Positions 21,337-32,577 of a stretch of 64,000 bases of DNA are shown piece by piece. The position numbers and the translations under genes are program-made. Under the pieces are notes generated by a model. That model worked only from the letters and a program-made list of their open reading frames with translations. It was not told the DNA's origin and did not search any database. The stretch's first letter is position 1, and each line of letters opens with the position of its first letter. Source of the stretch: Prionace glauca (lineage: Eukaryota > Chordata > Chondrichthyes > Carcharhiniformes > Carcharhinidae); NCBI GenBank assembly GCA_037974335.1, contig CM075760.1:43652103-43716102 (forward strand), read 5' to 3'.

Positions 21337-21910
21337 ATGGAGTTCCTCACTGTCTGCATTGTGTTCGGGCTGTTTCTTATCAAGAAGGATGACTCCAATC
21401 TGGTTAAAAGTTGTCGCGATCTGAACCTTTAGCTCTGCTTCTCCCCAGTGGTGGTTCTTGACCCTGCTGTGTATTTCCACCATCATTTGTTTTTATTTCA
21501 TAACTCCAGCTATGTCGCGGTGAATATAAAGTGTTAATATTATTTCAGCAGCAAGTCCAACACTTAGATTTTTTTTCTTCTTTTTGAACACATGTCACAG
21601 ATCCGAGTGATGGAGACTCTGTTTCTCAGCCGCAGTCTTCAGAGGGGAGAGAAGGTGAAACGGTGACTATCCGATGTACCTACAACACTACAGCAAAACG
21701 CTATGCCTTGTATTGGTACAGACAGCAGCCACAGAAAGACTTGCAGTTCATTATATGGAAAAAATCCTGGAATACAGAACAAGCAGACAGAGGGGAAGGT
21801 TTTGGATCCCGTTTCTTTTCTGGTCTCCAGACCTCGGCTAAATTAACTACTTTAACCATCTGGAAGCTACAGCTGATTGACGCTGGCCGCTATTACTGCG
21901 CTTTCAGACT
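21337..21910 (+). CDS. TCR V segment (21.6 kb), TRAV/TRDV-like; leader splice uncertain
   Basis: Supplies the V domain of a TCR alpha or delta chain after V(D)J joining. The V exon, 21601-21910, follows a pyrimidine-rich acceptor ending CATGTCACAG in phase 1. It encodes DGDSVSQ, first cysteine in TVTIRC, WYRQ, and YYCAFRL ending at the recombination signal. The presumed leader ATG at 21337 starts a hydrophobic peptide (MEFLTVCIVFGLFLI), but where a donor is expected the sequence reads AAGGAT, so no good phase-1 GT donor is visible. It may therefore be an open-reading-frame-only segment. Closest relatives here are the V segments at 30.1 and 56.5 kb (CAFRL end). A gamma or beta assignment is not excluded by sequence alone. 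Confidence 0.8.
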
Positions 21911-21949
21911 CACAGTGATAGAAAGCAGTCTCATAACAGTACAAAAACT
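21911..21949 (+). promoter_or_regulatory. Recombination signal, 23-bp spacer
   Basis: Heptamer CACAGTG 21911-21917, spacer 23 bp, nonamer ACAAAAACT 21941-21949. Confidence 0.9.
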
Positions 21950-22019
21950 GCTTCACACCTATCATTGGGTGCTCCAGTCTGTTGAGGTTTGTGTGGAGAA
22001 TCGCAGAAAGTAACAGTCA

Positions 22020-23180
22020 GATTGAGCAGCGGCGCTGTCAGCCACTCAGACACAACCCAGAGGAAACCACATTAACCTCGGATCAAACTGTCACCCAATT
22101 CAATCCAGGATCGGCTGAGACAACACACAGCAGAATCCCATCAGACTGAAAGGTTAATCAGCGAAAGAGAGAGAGAGCAGCTACCAGTTAAAGAGTTTGT
22201 GTTTCGTTTCCAATTGTTATTTTCTTCAATTCAGGCTTGTCTGGGAAGATCAGTTTCACCAAATAAATGTTCCTCAGATTTAAAAATGTTTCAAAGCTGC
22301 CTGACAGCAGCTCATGGATTCCGGAGCTGTGAGATTTAACCCGGGAATGGGACGATAGAAAAGGGGGCGGGGCGGTAGGGGATATCTCCGGCTGACAAAG
22401 AGAGTGATGAAGATGAGGTTGAGGAAGTGAACACAAGATAGAACAGGTGGGGAGAAATGTATGTCTAAAAACAGTTCAATCTGAGAACCGAGAAACAAGC
22501 AGCGATCAAAATAATGCAGCAGGTCAAAGAATGTGACTGTAAGGCAGGTCTGAGCAAGATACAAATGTAAACTGGTGATAACTTGAAAGGTGTGTTTTTC
22601 TATCCCTGTGCATACTTCCTGTTAAAAACTGAGCAATGTGCCTATGCAGGTGAGTGTGGCCCAGTCTGTGCATCAGCTCAATGGCTTCCTGTATTCAATG
22701 CTGCAACATCTGAGACATTTAGCCGTGGAGCTGTTTTAGGAATCCTTCAGTGGATCAGTCTCTCACTGTCTGGTCCCTCTGGTTAATGTTTAAGAAATTT
22801 CAAAGACTAGGTGGCTGAATGAGACCTCGGCAGGGCATCGGCTCAGTGCTCGCTAACTCTCCACGTTTAAACGTTTGATCAACTGTGCTATGCAGGCAAG
22901 TATGTCCTTACTCCCTGAGCTGTACACCTCCTATATCACCCAGTGCACCTATACACTTTGAGAGAGATATAAAAGACATTGACATAGGCAAGAGTGAGTT
23001 TAAGTGGAATGATACAGAAACAATCCAACTGAGGGACCAAGATGAATGCGGCCTGAGAGCAGTGAATGATACAGAGACACACCAAGGAAGGACATTGCTG
23101 CAGGTGAGTATTTATAAATACAGACACACATTAGAGGAGGCTTTGGTGCAGTGCTATTTGAAATGGACGATCCCTATTTT
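22020..23180. other. No gene recognised
   Basis: Only short chance frames downstream of the V segment; no RNA or repeat assigned. Confidence 0.5.
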
Positions 23181-23184
23181 GAAA

Positions 23185-23365
23185 CAGTGATACCTAGTTT
23201 TAGATTCACCCAGAAGAGGAACTATCCTCTTCACGTCCACCTTGTGAAGACCCCTTTGTATTTTATCATATCAATCAAGTAGCCTACTCTTATTCTGAAT
23301 TCCAGTGGATATAAACCTTGTCTCTCTAACCTATCCTCATGAAATAATCCGGCCTTAAAAACAAA
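23185..23365 (-). mobile_element. CR1-type LINE C-terminal scrap
   Basis: Reverse strand reads LERQGLYPLEFRIRVGYLID, the conserved segment before the LINE C-terminus. Confidence 0.65.
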
Positions 23366-24948
23366 GCCTGAATGCCAGAAATTTGTACGGACACACAGAA
23401 TGAAAAACTGAAACCTAATGAAACTCAATGATACACACACACAAGCTGAAAACTGCTCACTGTTACCAAGGAACCCGATATATAGGGAATCCGGGGATTC
23501 TGAAGGGAATAAGGCGAACAAAAATAGGAAATAACATCAAATAAAGAAGTAACAATGAACAGACAAGAAAACAGGGGGAAAAGAAAAGTTAATGGCAAAA
23601 CAAGGAAAGACATGAAATAGTAAAATTTAGATAACTGAATGACAAGAAATGTTGCACAATGTCCCTGCACAAATGACCGAGCTTCCCCTTGATGCATAAA
23701 CTAATTGTCTGCCTGTACTCAATGATGAAACAAAACTGAGCAGTTTCCCATGTCCTGTTGACTTATCTCATGCCTCTTTCTGTGTCATGGCATGCCGTTC
23801 CCCATTTATTACAGCACTGTTTCACAGTCTACGGGCAATCGATCAGAAAACCCTGTTCATCGACCCACTATTCATATCCATCTGTGATAAATACTCACCA
23901 ACATAGGATGGAACAATTACCTGACACGTTTGCATAGACATCTCCAGCGTAGACTCCAGTCTCTTTTGAGCTCCCAAGCAGCAGCTGTATCAGTCTTGCT
24001 TTCTGATACAGCCTGTTCAAGGAAAGTAAAGGAAGAAAAGCTTTAATGATAATTGCGGAGATCAGTTGCTTAGTGTCCAGAACTTAACAGTGGCTATTCT
24101 TTTAAAATTACATTAGAAAAATAAACTAATGGCCAAAGAAGAAGGAAGTGGAATATTGAAAAAAGGAATCCCGGATAAATAAAACCATTTTTTCTGTTTT
24201 CCTGTCTGCGTTCCCCGCGACTGCAGCTTCAATCAGTGGATTACTGCATATCCCTGGGACACAAAATTCAACCCGGTTGAAGCCTCCCAGTACACCGAAC
24301 ACAAGCTCAGCAAAACGTACATAGATTATATCCCCTCACTGAACTATCGAGCAGCATTTGCACAATACCTGAATGAATCGCAGTCAATATTCACACCAAG
24401 TTTCCAAAACTTTTCAGTGTTAAATTCTTCAATCTGCGTGAAACGCCGAGTGCTGTGAATCTGGAAATGAGCATCTGTTTTACCCAGAGACTTGTTTCCC
24501 AAGGTCAACCTTCAGGTTTGCAATTCAATTTATGTTGGGTATTGAAGCGAATTTCAAAATGACGAGAAAAGAAGGGAAATATTAAATCTTGGGGCAGATC
24601 CTGAGGGAAATGGATCACAATATTTGGAAGGAGTTGCAGCTGGGAGTGGTGTTATTGATGACTGAGTGGAAAATATTGGATACTTGGGATTCTGGTTGTC
24701 GGTTCTCTTCCCTCCCATTGAATTCCTCCCTGCGATAAGACACATGGATTCATTTTACCTGCACATTCAGAGGAGAAAGGGAATGACCAACACACTACAG
24801 CAATGTCACAGGATCAACATTTCCAAAGAAACTGGTACAGAATTGTACACGGTGCTGTCATGCTGCAGTTCTGGATCAAAATTTTGCAGAAATAGAATTG
24901 TGGTCATTGACATCCTTGTTTAGAATATCTGCACCAGTTGCTGTCTCG
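23366..24948. other. No gene recognised
   Basis: Low-complexity A-rich patches near 23520-23650. No convincing coding frame, RNA or repeat. Confidence 0.5.
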
Positions 24949-25022
24949 GTCTCTGTGGCGCAATGGGTCAGCGCGTTCGGCTGTTAACTGAAAGGTTGGT
25001 GGTTCGAGCCCACCCAGGGACG
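24949..25022 (+). tRNA. tRNA-Asn (GTT)
   Basis: 74-nt cloverleaf. Acceptor GTCTCTG pairs with CAGGGAC before the discriminator G. D arm GGCGCAATGGGTCAGCGC, anticodon loop CTGTTAACT with anticodon GTT, T arm GGTTCGAGCC. One mismatch-type change in the anticodon stem (ctg side) against the usual vertebrate sequence. Intact A and B boxes imply an active Pol III gene. Confidence 0.92.
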
Positions 25023-25224
25023 GAGCTTGCACTATTTTCTCACCATCAGCATTCATAAGCGAACCGTTGCGGGTTGGTAATGGATTCCGTGGGCATCAAT
25101 GAAAAAACAGCTCTCAAATGTTACCGGCTGCACTGTTATCTTTTGCACCAACATTATTTAATGACTATTGACTACCGACATCTTACATACAGCATTGTAC
25201 ACATGCTTCCATTATACCATTAAA

Positions 25225-25560
25225 CTTAATAATTAGAATCCAGGCATGAATTTGTGACCGAGCATTTGTTCCAATTCCATATCCCTGCTTCCATTCATTA
25301 TTCGATAGATCATAAATGTGTCTAACCCAAACTGAAATGTGTTCAATGTGGAGCATCTACAACCCTCTGGCGCAGAGAATTTCAAAGATTCACTACCCTT
25401 TGAGTGAAGCAATTTCTCCTCATCGCTGTCCTGAATTATCAGCGCCTTATCCTGAGATTGTGCTCCGTGTTTTATTTTCCCGGATCAGGGAAAATAATGT
25501 CTCAGCTTCCACCCTATCAAACTCATAGAATCATAGATTCCCTGCAGTTTTTCAATGCTA
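25225..25560 (-). mobile_element. Old CR1-like LINE fragment, minus strand
   Basis: Reverse strand of the FTQR..WN.LP region (gcgcagagaatttcaaagat; ccctttgagtgaagcaattt). Confidence 0.55.
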
Positions 25561-26390
25561 ACTATTCCTGCTCGTTAAAGCTGTTGAGAATTTCCAGCAT
25601 TTTCTGCTTTTGATTCAGTTTCCAGCATCCTCAGATTTTTCTTTTATTCTGTCTAAAAAGCGGAGATCCAAACTGCACACACTATTCCAAATGTGATCTC
25701 AACAAAACACTGAATAATAGTAACAAGACTTCAAACACTTCAAAACTTAACTCCGTGCTCAAGATTGGAAGGAGAGTTTGACAGTGGATAATTCGCACAA
25801 TGTACATGCCTGTAATCAGTAACTGGATCAGGAAGATGAGATATCTGTGTCTCTTTGTACTGTCATCTCTAAACTCCAGTTCCTCTCAATGCCGTGTGTC
25901 ATATATTCGCTTTCCCTGCTTTCCAGGTAAAGCTCGGGTTCACCAACTGTCTGTGCTTCTATCAAACAGCTAAGTGACCCTGGGAGCTGGACAGCCAGAG
26001 GGAGCTAGATGAGAGGCAGTGACAGAAACAGGAAGAGAAGCGATTTGAAAGCATTTGGTAAATGATTGTGCCAGTTGCTCTCCGTGATGAATGCCTCCGT
26101 GTGTTGCCTTGTAAGTTCCACAGAAGCCACAGTGATGAGGTTGGTGGGATTTGGGAATTGAAGGTGTCACACGAGCAGCTTGCGGGACTATTTCACCTCA
26201 CTGTCGATTTCATGTTCTAGACAACAGGAAACGCTGTTTATATTGGCTGATACAGTCCCTTGTGTTCCATCTAACCATGACAGATGAAAGGAAAAGCTTG
26301 TTTTTGGTGAATGAAAAGTCTGAAGTAAAAAAATGGAAGGCAGATGGTTCATGGATAAATTAGTTCTTTTTTAAAGCGCTTGCATCATCT
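25561..26390. other. No gene recognised
   Basis: A scrap of the 'atgctggaa' SINE-like family lies near 25585-25645 (minus). Otherwise nothing recognised. Confidence 0.45.
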
Positions 26391-26462
26391 TCACTGATGG
26401 TCTCGTGATTAGGATTCAGTACTTTCATTTCTATGACCCCGGTTCGATTCCTGATTAGGTAA
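26391..26462 (+). pseudogene. tRNA-Glu (TTC) pseudogene
   Basis: Keeps atggtctcgtgattaggatt (D arm), TTTCA anticodon loop and ggttcgattcc (T arm), but the acceptor, anticodon and T stems no longer pair. Confidence 0.7.
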
Positions 26463-27290
26463 TGTAGATTCATTTCTGTGTAACGACACTGCGTTACTTC
26501 CTGGTCACCACAGGTCTTGTCCGTATCAGAGAGGTTTCCTCTTTTGCGTCTGAATTGGAGATATCACCTGTAAAGAAAAGAGAAGAGAGCGATAGGGTCC
26601 AAAGCACTGACGATAGAAATGGTGATGCAGGTTAGGATATGGTTTTTTAATGGGGTAAATTTTATTGTTTCTACTGACATAAATATTTCGCAGATCTGGG
26701 TCCAAATCTCGGGCTCAATGACAAGAAATACTTTAATTGAATTAAACAGTAAACTCTCCGACCTCCAGTGAAGTGGAAGCAGTTTTTCACTCAGGAACTG
26801 GTGATTGTATTTAACCTGTTTTCATGCCATCTATTCCACTGCTGAGGCCATAACAATTCTTCCGCTTGAAATCATTAATTATATTAATCATTGTTTATCA
26901 GCTCCTAATCATGACTGGAACAATCCTTTTGTATTCCTCATGGTAATAATTCTCAGTCTGTAAATGAATTTAAATGAGAGGTGTTGAGTTACGGTTACTT
27001 ATTAGGGTTTGCCTCAGCTGGCAGGTTTCAGTTTACACTATAGAATGATACTTCGCTTGTATTTTCAATGTTAGTGCCAAGTGACCCCCAAATAAACAGC
27101 AGCCAATTCTTCCCTCGTACAGCGAATCTAAGAATCAGCAGGAATCTGCCTTCGATGTGAGCGGTTTTGTAAGGTGTTTATGTGGATTGTTCTCGGGGTT
27201 TGTGTTCACGGGAATACATTCACGTGTCAATGTCAGACCCGCTGTTATAAACGGCACCCAGCAGACAACAGCTGTGACCCAGAAACCTGC
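26463..27290. other. No gene recognised
   Basis: 3' flank of the 27.3-kb V segment; no other feature seen. Confidence 0.5.
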
Positions 27291-27293
27291 GGC

Positions 27294-27332
27294 AGTTTTT
27301 GTACGAGGATTTCATTCATTTTCATCACTGTG
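27294..27332 (-). promoter_or_regulatory. Recombination signal, 23-bp spacer
   Basis: Minus strand heptamer CACAGTG (27326-27332), spacer 23, nonamer ACAAAAACT (27294-27302). Confidence 0.92.
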
Positions 27333-28340
27333 AGATTCTGTACACAGTAATAGACCGCGGTGTCAGACAGCAGCAGCTCCGAGATGGTCAATCGGTACAA
27401 CTTTTCTGATTTCTCGATTGTATCAGAAAACCGGATCTGAGCGAAATCCGCCTTCCATTCATCACTGCCGCCCGTATGTCTCCGGACCGCAAACTCGGGC
27501 TGTTTGCCTGGGTATTGACGGTACCAGAATAAATAATATGCAACGTTGGTATAGGTGCAGCTTAAAGTGACACTTTCTCCCTCTGTCCGTGTGAGTGAGG
27601 ATTCCTGCTGAGGAACAGAATCTCCATTGCTCAGATCTGGAAAAACGGTAAAAGAAATAAAAAACATTCAGCTGAACGGAGGGTGAAAATTCACAGTCGG
27701 TGTAACATAAAAATAGACATTAAATAATATCAAACTCGCTCCAACTGATCTACGTTCCCGTTCAGAATCCCCAGAAGAGTCCGCTATCTCAATGCCTCTG
27801 TCCCTTTCCCCCTCAGCGGCTAATCTTTCCCCATCCCAACTGTGTCTTTACTCCTCTCTTCAAGTGTTCATTGTGTTAATGTGAGTCACTTTCTACAGAA
27901 CTCCCTCGAAAGGAGATTCGTTGTAATTTCCAGTTGATCTTTTCATTTCACTCAGATTTATGGGATATCGATTTGGAATCCTCCCCGAATGGAATCATCC
28001 TTTCCCCGTCCGCCGTACTGAACCTCTTCATCATTATAAATACATCAATCAGGTTACTCTTTAATCTTCTGCCAGAAGATAAATTAATGTTTAGATTGCA
28101 TTCTGTTGTTGCCATCTCCCAATTCTGGTATCAGGCTTGCTGTGAGTTTTGCCAACCGATATTCCTGTAAGGAAAAGCCAAGAGCAAAGACTCAAATGCT
28201 CTAAGGCAGGCCCGATGTCTGATGAACCGGAGCGCCCTGCTTTTCAAATTTATTCCCCTAGAAGGTACATTCCTTTTTAAAGAGTGAAACTTACCGACAA
28301 TGAATGTCACCCAGATCACAGTGAGGACCGAGCGCCGCAT
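27333..28340 (-). CDS. TCR V segment (27.3 kb), TRAV/TRDV-like, intact
   Basis: Two exons. The leader, 28295-28340, encodes MRRSVLTVIWVTFIV and ends at a consensus donor G|GTAAGT. The V exon, 27333-27636, follows acceptor TTTTTCCAG; both joins are phase 1. The V domain has DLSNGDSVPQQ, first cysteine in TLSC, FWYRQYPGKQPEF, and LSDTAVYYCVQN, running directly into the heptamer. No stops, all core residues present, so likely functional. CRE-like elements lie upstream at 28433-28440 and 28494-28501. Orientation is opposite to the V segment at 21.6 kb. Confidence 0.9.
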
Positions 28341-28432
28341 TGCTGCTGTTCCTGGATTCCAGAGACTCTTGTGTCTCCCAAAGCTCAGAATATCGAACAA
28401 GACAAGGCTGAGACCATTGGCTGAGGCTGGTC

Positions 28433-28440
28433 TGATGTCA
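28433..28440 (-). promoter_or_regulatory. CRE-like element of the 27.3-kb V promoter
   Basis: TGATGTCA (plus-strand reading), about 93 bp before the leader ATG. Confidence 0.4.
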
Positions 28441-28493
28441 CTTCCTACAGGACGTACGGCAGGAAGAGCTGAAATCACTGGATCTGATTGGCC

Positions 28494-28501
28494 TGACGTC
28501 A
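28494..28501 (-). promoter_or_regulatory. Consensus CRE of the 27.3-kb V promoter
   Basis: Perfect palindromic TGACGTCA about 154 bp before the leader ATG, beside an ATTGG box. Confidence 0.5.
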
Positions 28502-28989
28502 TTGACTTCAACACAATTGTTGATTAGAGAGAACTGAGACATTGACCATACACTCTGCTGTTCAGAGCGAGGCGAGTAAACACAGCTAGGTTGATCCTAA
28601 TTGAGCTAAGAGACATTTTTACCTTCAATTGACCTGGAAGAAATCGCTTTGAAGAAGGAAATGCAAGTGTTGAATGTGGATGAAGATGTTCCGAGTATTT
28701 GAGTCACTGTCATTAATCAGACTGAGTTTGAGACGGGGGTCAATTGGGTAGATGATTTAAGACTTTTCCTGTGATAGAGACATATCAAACAGAGCGGGGA
28801 AATACTACGAAAGTGAATAGGTGAAACTTCCAAATTTAGTGTATGCTAAAAAGGTTGGGTTATCAAATAAACGTTAAAGGTTTACATCTAATTGCTTAGT
28901 TGAAGTGAGCCTCACATTTAACTCCTCTGTTCGGGTCTGATGCGATCTATCTTGTGGATACATTCTCCAGATTCTCTCCTTTTCTGAGG

Positions 28990-29106
28990 GCTGAAAAATG
29001 TCTCTAAACGTACAAGACAAGATCTCTGCTGATTTTCACAAAAGGTACAAAACGGTCCCTTGAAATATCACGGAGATGTTTTCTCTGATACTGCATTTCT
29101 GAGCTA
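28990..29106 (+). pseudogene. V segment relic, 3' end only
   Basis: Plus strand reads DKISADFHKR, then a decayed P*NIT and SDTAF, aligning with SDRFSADLDKVKKTAPLNIT of the 42.2-kb V segment. The second cysteine and the 5' half are lost. Confidence 0.7.
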
Positions 29107-29145
29107 CACAGCCAGTAGAGAAGTAACAGATTCAGGACGAAAATC
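29107..29145 (+). promoter_or_regulatory. Decayed recombination signal, 23-bp spacer
   Basis: Heptamer CACAGCC 29107-29113, spacer 23, nonamer ACGAAAATC 29137-29145. Exact spacing despite decay. Confidence 0.65.
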
Positions 29146-30041
29146 CCACACTGGGTGTTCCAAACAGCGCTCGCATTGCTAAACAAAATCAAAAGTTCCG
29201 CCTCGAAAGTCTGAGTCACCGGCAGCCTCAAAACTAAAACAACGTCAAGAACATTTACGGAATGGTATTAGTTAACTCCAGTGTACAGTTATACTGACAG
29301 CAATCTTCATAAATTTCATTACTTCAATGTGCTTTTTTTCCTTTCGATGTGTTTTCCGTGACTGTAACATTGAACAATCATCTCTCCATATCGTCTCCCA
29401 GTTTTCTGGAGCTTTTGACTGCGGCCTGCTCACACAGATTATTTAAACAGAGTGTGTTGCCGAATAAGAGAAAACTTATACGCGTTGAACAGATTTCGCA
29501 AAGCGGTGACTGTGATCTTTAAACCAACCCCAAGTAGATTTTCCCCCGTGCCCACTGAGCTTCAGAATGTTTCCCGGAGGCTGCTGTGGTTTCTGTCGCC
29601 ACTAACAATGCAAATCTTTCCGATGATAATACACAGATCAGGATTACTTTCCCCGACCACCTCTCCCACCTCCCCCAGTCTCTGAAAGTGCGGCCGTTCC
29701 CCTATCAAGATATGACTGTCGCCTTTTCTTTCCATGTCAGCACCAGGTCGCCACCAAGTGGTCTCACAGAACCAGAGATACAGACGGAAGTGAGGCATGA
29801 ACATCCTGAGGACAGAGAACAAATTATTAAAGGCGGGGATTAGAACCGGTATCTTCAAATATGACTCTGAGTGATTTGTTTGTCGGATTGAAATCGGCAG
29901 TTTGTTTGTGTAGCTGCTCCTGGGAACAGTTTCATTCGAAGTTGCTTTGGTTTCCTTTCTCTGCGCATTGTGGCTACACCGACCGCGATTTTACACAAGC
30001 GACAACAGATAGCAGCTGCATTCTGCAGCAAAAAGAAGAAC
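29146..30041. repeat. Shared flank between convergent V segments
   Basis: 29430-29800 is homologous to 56050-56340 (gcgactgtgatctttaaa types; gcggccgttcccctatc). This is the interval between a rightward relic and a leftward V in both copies. Confidence 0.7.
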
Positions 30042-30080
30042 AGTTTTTGTACAGGGCTGAGCTTGTTTTCTGTCACTGTG
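30042..30080 (-). promoter_or_regulatory. Recombination signal, 23-bp spacer
   Basis: Heptamer CACAGTG (30074-30080), spacer 23, nonamer ACAAAAACT (30042-30050), minus strand. Confidence 0.92.
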
Positions 30081-30544
30081 AGTCTGAAAGCGCAGTAATA
30101 CACGGCGGCGTCAGCCAGCTTCAGACCCCGGACAGTTAAACTGGTGAATTTATTCTCAGTCTGGAGCTCAACAGAGAAACGGCTTTTGGCAAAATCGGCT
30201 TTATCTTCACTGCCTCCCGAGTATTTCCACAATATAAACTCAGGCTGTGAGTCTGGGTGCTGCCGGTACCAGTATAGATAGTAGTAGCTCTGTTCAGTAT
30301 CATATTTACAATTTAAAGTCACCGCTTCTCCTTCTGTCCCAACATCTGAGGAAGGCGACTGAGTGACAGAATCTCCATAAATCAGATCTGAAAAACAAAT
30401 ATAAAAAGATCTGACCGGCGACTTGTGAAAATTTTGTTTTACACCATGTTTCAAAAATGTAAAAAAACAAAGTTGAAATGTGTTTGGTCCACATTTACCT
30501 GTCAGAAATATTGCCCACACAACCCAGATGCTGAGCAGCCGCAT
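30081..30544 (-). CDS. TCR V segment (30.1 kb), TRAV/TRDV-like, intact
   Basis: The leader exon 30499-30544 encodes MRLLSIWVVWAIFLT and ends at G|GTAAAT. The intron is only about 111 bp and remains open in frame. V exon 30081-30387 follows acceptor TTTTTCAG. It reads YGDSVTQSPSSDVG, first cysteine in TLNC, LYWYRQHPDSQPEF, and LADAAVYYCAFRL to the heptamer. All core V residues present. Closest to the V segments at 21.6 and 56.5 kb. Likely functional; alpha versus delta use cannot be told. Confidence 0.9.
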
Positions 30545-31240
30545 TGTCTCTGTCTGCTCTGTAGAAGAGGAGTTGGGGATTTTGAAGACATGTTCTAAAC
30601 CCCGCCCTCAGTAATCTTCTGTGAGTCTCAGGATGTTTTCACTTCACTTCCTGATGTTCCCAGTGACATTGAGAATAGGCAGGCTGGTGAGCTGGCTGTC
30701 AATGGTTGGAAACACTCAGAGCCGGGGAACAGTCAGTGCTTTATGGAAGGAATATTTCCGTTTTACACAGCAGATTGTGACAGTTAAACCCGATTCTGAT
30801 TATTGTGACCGCCAAACTCAGGCTTGTTCCAGGATTTGGTTCATTCAGGATCAGTCCGTTTAAGCCTTACCATCGGCTCAGCCATGACTGCAAGATTTCC
30901 CTCATGAAACACTGAGACAATTATTGAACACTTATTGCATTTTATGTCGGAGTGGTTGATTGACTCATCACATTGTCAGCGATCCTGCCGTTCGAAGAGA
31001 AACTCCCAATTCAAGGAAGGAGCGGTTCTACCGCCGTTCAGCGGGTCTGATAATCAGGTATGGGAATCCTTCCCAACATAGTTCAAAGGAAGGGATATGT
31101 GTTTGTGACGGTATGCTTAAAATGTATACCTGCCGCTTTGGACGAAGGTACTGGCTGTCACTGTACATTCCGTGGAACAATCTTGAAGAATAAACATTTC
31201 CACTAATGTAACGTCTCTCAATAGCACCTCTGTTTAAAAT
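30545..31240. other. 5' flank of the 30.1-kb V segment
   Basis: A CRE-like half (gtgacatt near 30663) lies about 120 bp before the leader. No further feature to 31240. Confidence 0.4.
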
Positions 31241-31264
31241 TACTAACTTCAATCGGGTTAAAAG

Positions 31265-31557
31265 AACAATCCAGCACGGGAAACAGGCCCTTCGGCCCAA
31301 CGAGCCCGCGCCGCCACATCACCCTACACCTATTCTACCCTGCATATATATGAATGGAACCCTTCTCAGTCAGATTCAGGGAAGAAATAGTGTCAAATTT
31401 GGTAAAAACCGATTAGCCTGAGAGTGCATCTTTGGGGTGTGGGAGGAAACCGGAGCGCCCGGAGGAAACCCACGCATCCACAGGGAGAATGCGCAAACTC
31501 CCACAGACACAGGCCCAAATCCATGTGTCTGCACAGCCAGCAGTGCTAGTCACTGAG
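31265..31557 (-). mobile_element. tRNA-derived SINE, diverged, minus strand
   Basis: Tail-side caggcccttcggcccaac, then body gtgggaggaaaccggagcgc and cggaggaaacccacgc in reverse order. Confidence 0.65.
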
Positions 31558-31587
31558 CTGTTGCTCAATCTACCGCCAGGGGGACAC

Positions 31588-31920
31588 AGTGAGACTCATC
31601 CAGACACTGGGATCTCAGCCCAGGGAGAGACTCATCGAAACACTGAACTGGGATCTCAGCCCAGAGAGAGACTCATCCAGACACTAAACTGGGATCTTAA
31701 CCCAGAGAGAGAGACTCATCCAGACACTGAACTGGGATCTCAGCCCAGAGAGAGACTCATCCAGACACTGAACTGGGATCTCAGCCCAGAGAGAGACTCA
31801 TCCAGACACTGAATTGGGATCTCAGCCCAGAGAGAGACTCATCCAGACACTGAACTGGGAGCTCAGCCCAGGGAGAGACTCATCCAGACACTGAACTGGG
31901 ATCTCAGCACAGGGAGTGGA
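31588..31920. repeat. 41-bp minisatellite, about eight copies
   Basis: Unit contains gagactcatccagacactga and actgggatctcagcccagag. Copies differ by a few substitutions and one 2-bp expansion. Confidence 0.9.
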
Positions 31921-31943
31921 GAGGGAAAGTGGAGAGTTCTCTC

Positions 31944-32080
31944 ACTCAGCTGACGAAGGAATAGTGTTCCGAAAGCTTGTGGCGGTTACTGTCAAATAAA
32001 CCTGTTGGACTTTAACCTGGTGTTATGAGACTTCTTGCTGTGTTTACCCCAGTCCAATGTCAGCATCTCCACATCAGGGA
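31944..32080 (+). mobile_element. Penelope-type 3' end, single arm
   Basis: Order ctgacgaagg, gaaagcttgtgg, ctgttggactttaacctggt, ccagtccaatgtcagcatct. Confidence 0.7.
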
Positions 32081-32134
32081 TCTTGTGTCGGACCGGCATC
32101 TGAACTGGGACATCAGCCCAGGGAGGTGGGAAAG

Positions 32135-32577
32135 TATAAGTATGGGTCTGTACTCGTTGGAGTTTAGAAGGATGAGGGGGGATCATATAGAGACGTATAA
32201 GATAATGAAGTGGATGGATAGGGTAGAGGTAGAGAGATTCTTCCCGCTTAGAAAGGATAGCAGGACTAGAGGGCACAGCCTCAAGTTAAGGGGGGAGCAG
32301 TTTAGAACAGTTGAGGAGAAACTTCTTCACTCAAAGGGTGGTGAATCTCTGGAATTCTCTGCCCATTGAAGTGGTGGAGGCTGCCTCGCTAAGTATATTT
32401 AAGTCACGGGCAGATATGTTTCTGATAGGCAAGGGAATTAAGGGTTATGGGGAGAAAGCGGGAAAGTGGAACTGATTCACTTCAGATCAGCCATGATCTT
32501 ATTGAATGGCGGGGCAGGCTCGAAGGGCTAGATGGCCTACTCCTGCTCCTATTTCTTACGTTCTGATGTTCTGATGG
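32135..32577 (+). mobile_element. CR1-type LINE 3' end
   Basis: Encodes GLYSLEFRRMRGDHIETYKI and continues through the 3' UTR to the octamer tail (ttcttacgttctgatg). Confidence 0.8.

Noticed and set aside
22885-23190. 101-codon frame as a small gene
   Set aside because: No homologous pattern, no splice logic, and composition like surrounding non-coding DNA.
29751-29765. CCACCAAGTGGTCTC as a further CTCF-like site
   Set aside because: Several mismatches to the core and not at the 23-25 bp distance from a V signal.
31432-31812. 126-codon frame over the minisatellite
   Set aside because: Repetitive frame produced by the 41-bp unit; no start context or domain.
31588-31920. CRISPR-like array
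   Set aside because: Units are contiguous without unique spacers, and the genome is vertebrate; this is a minisatellite.
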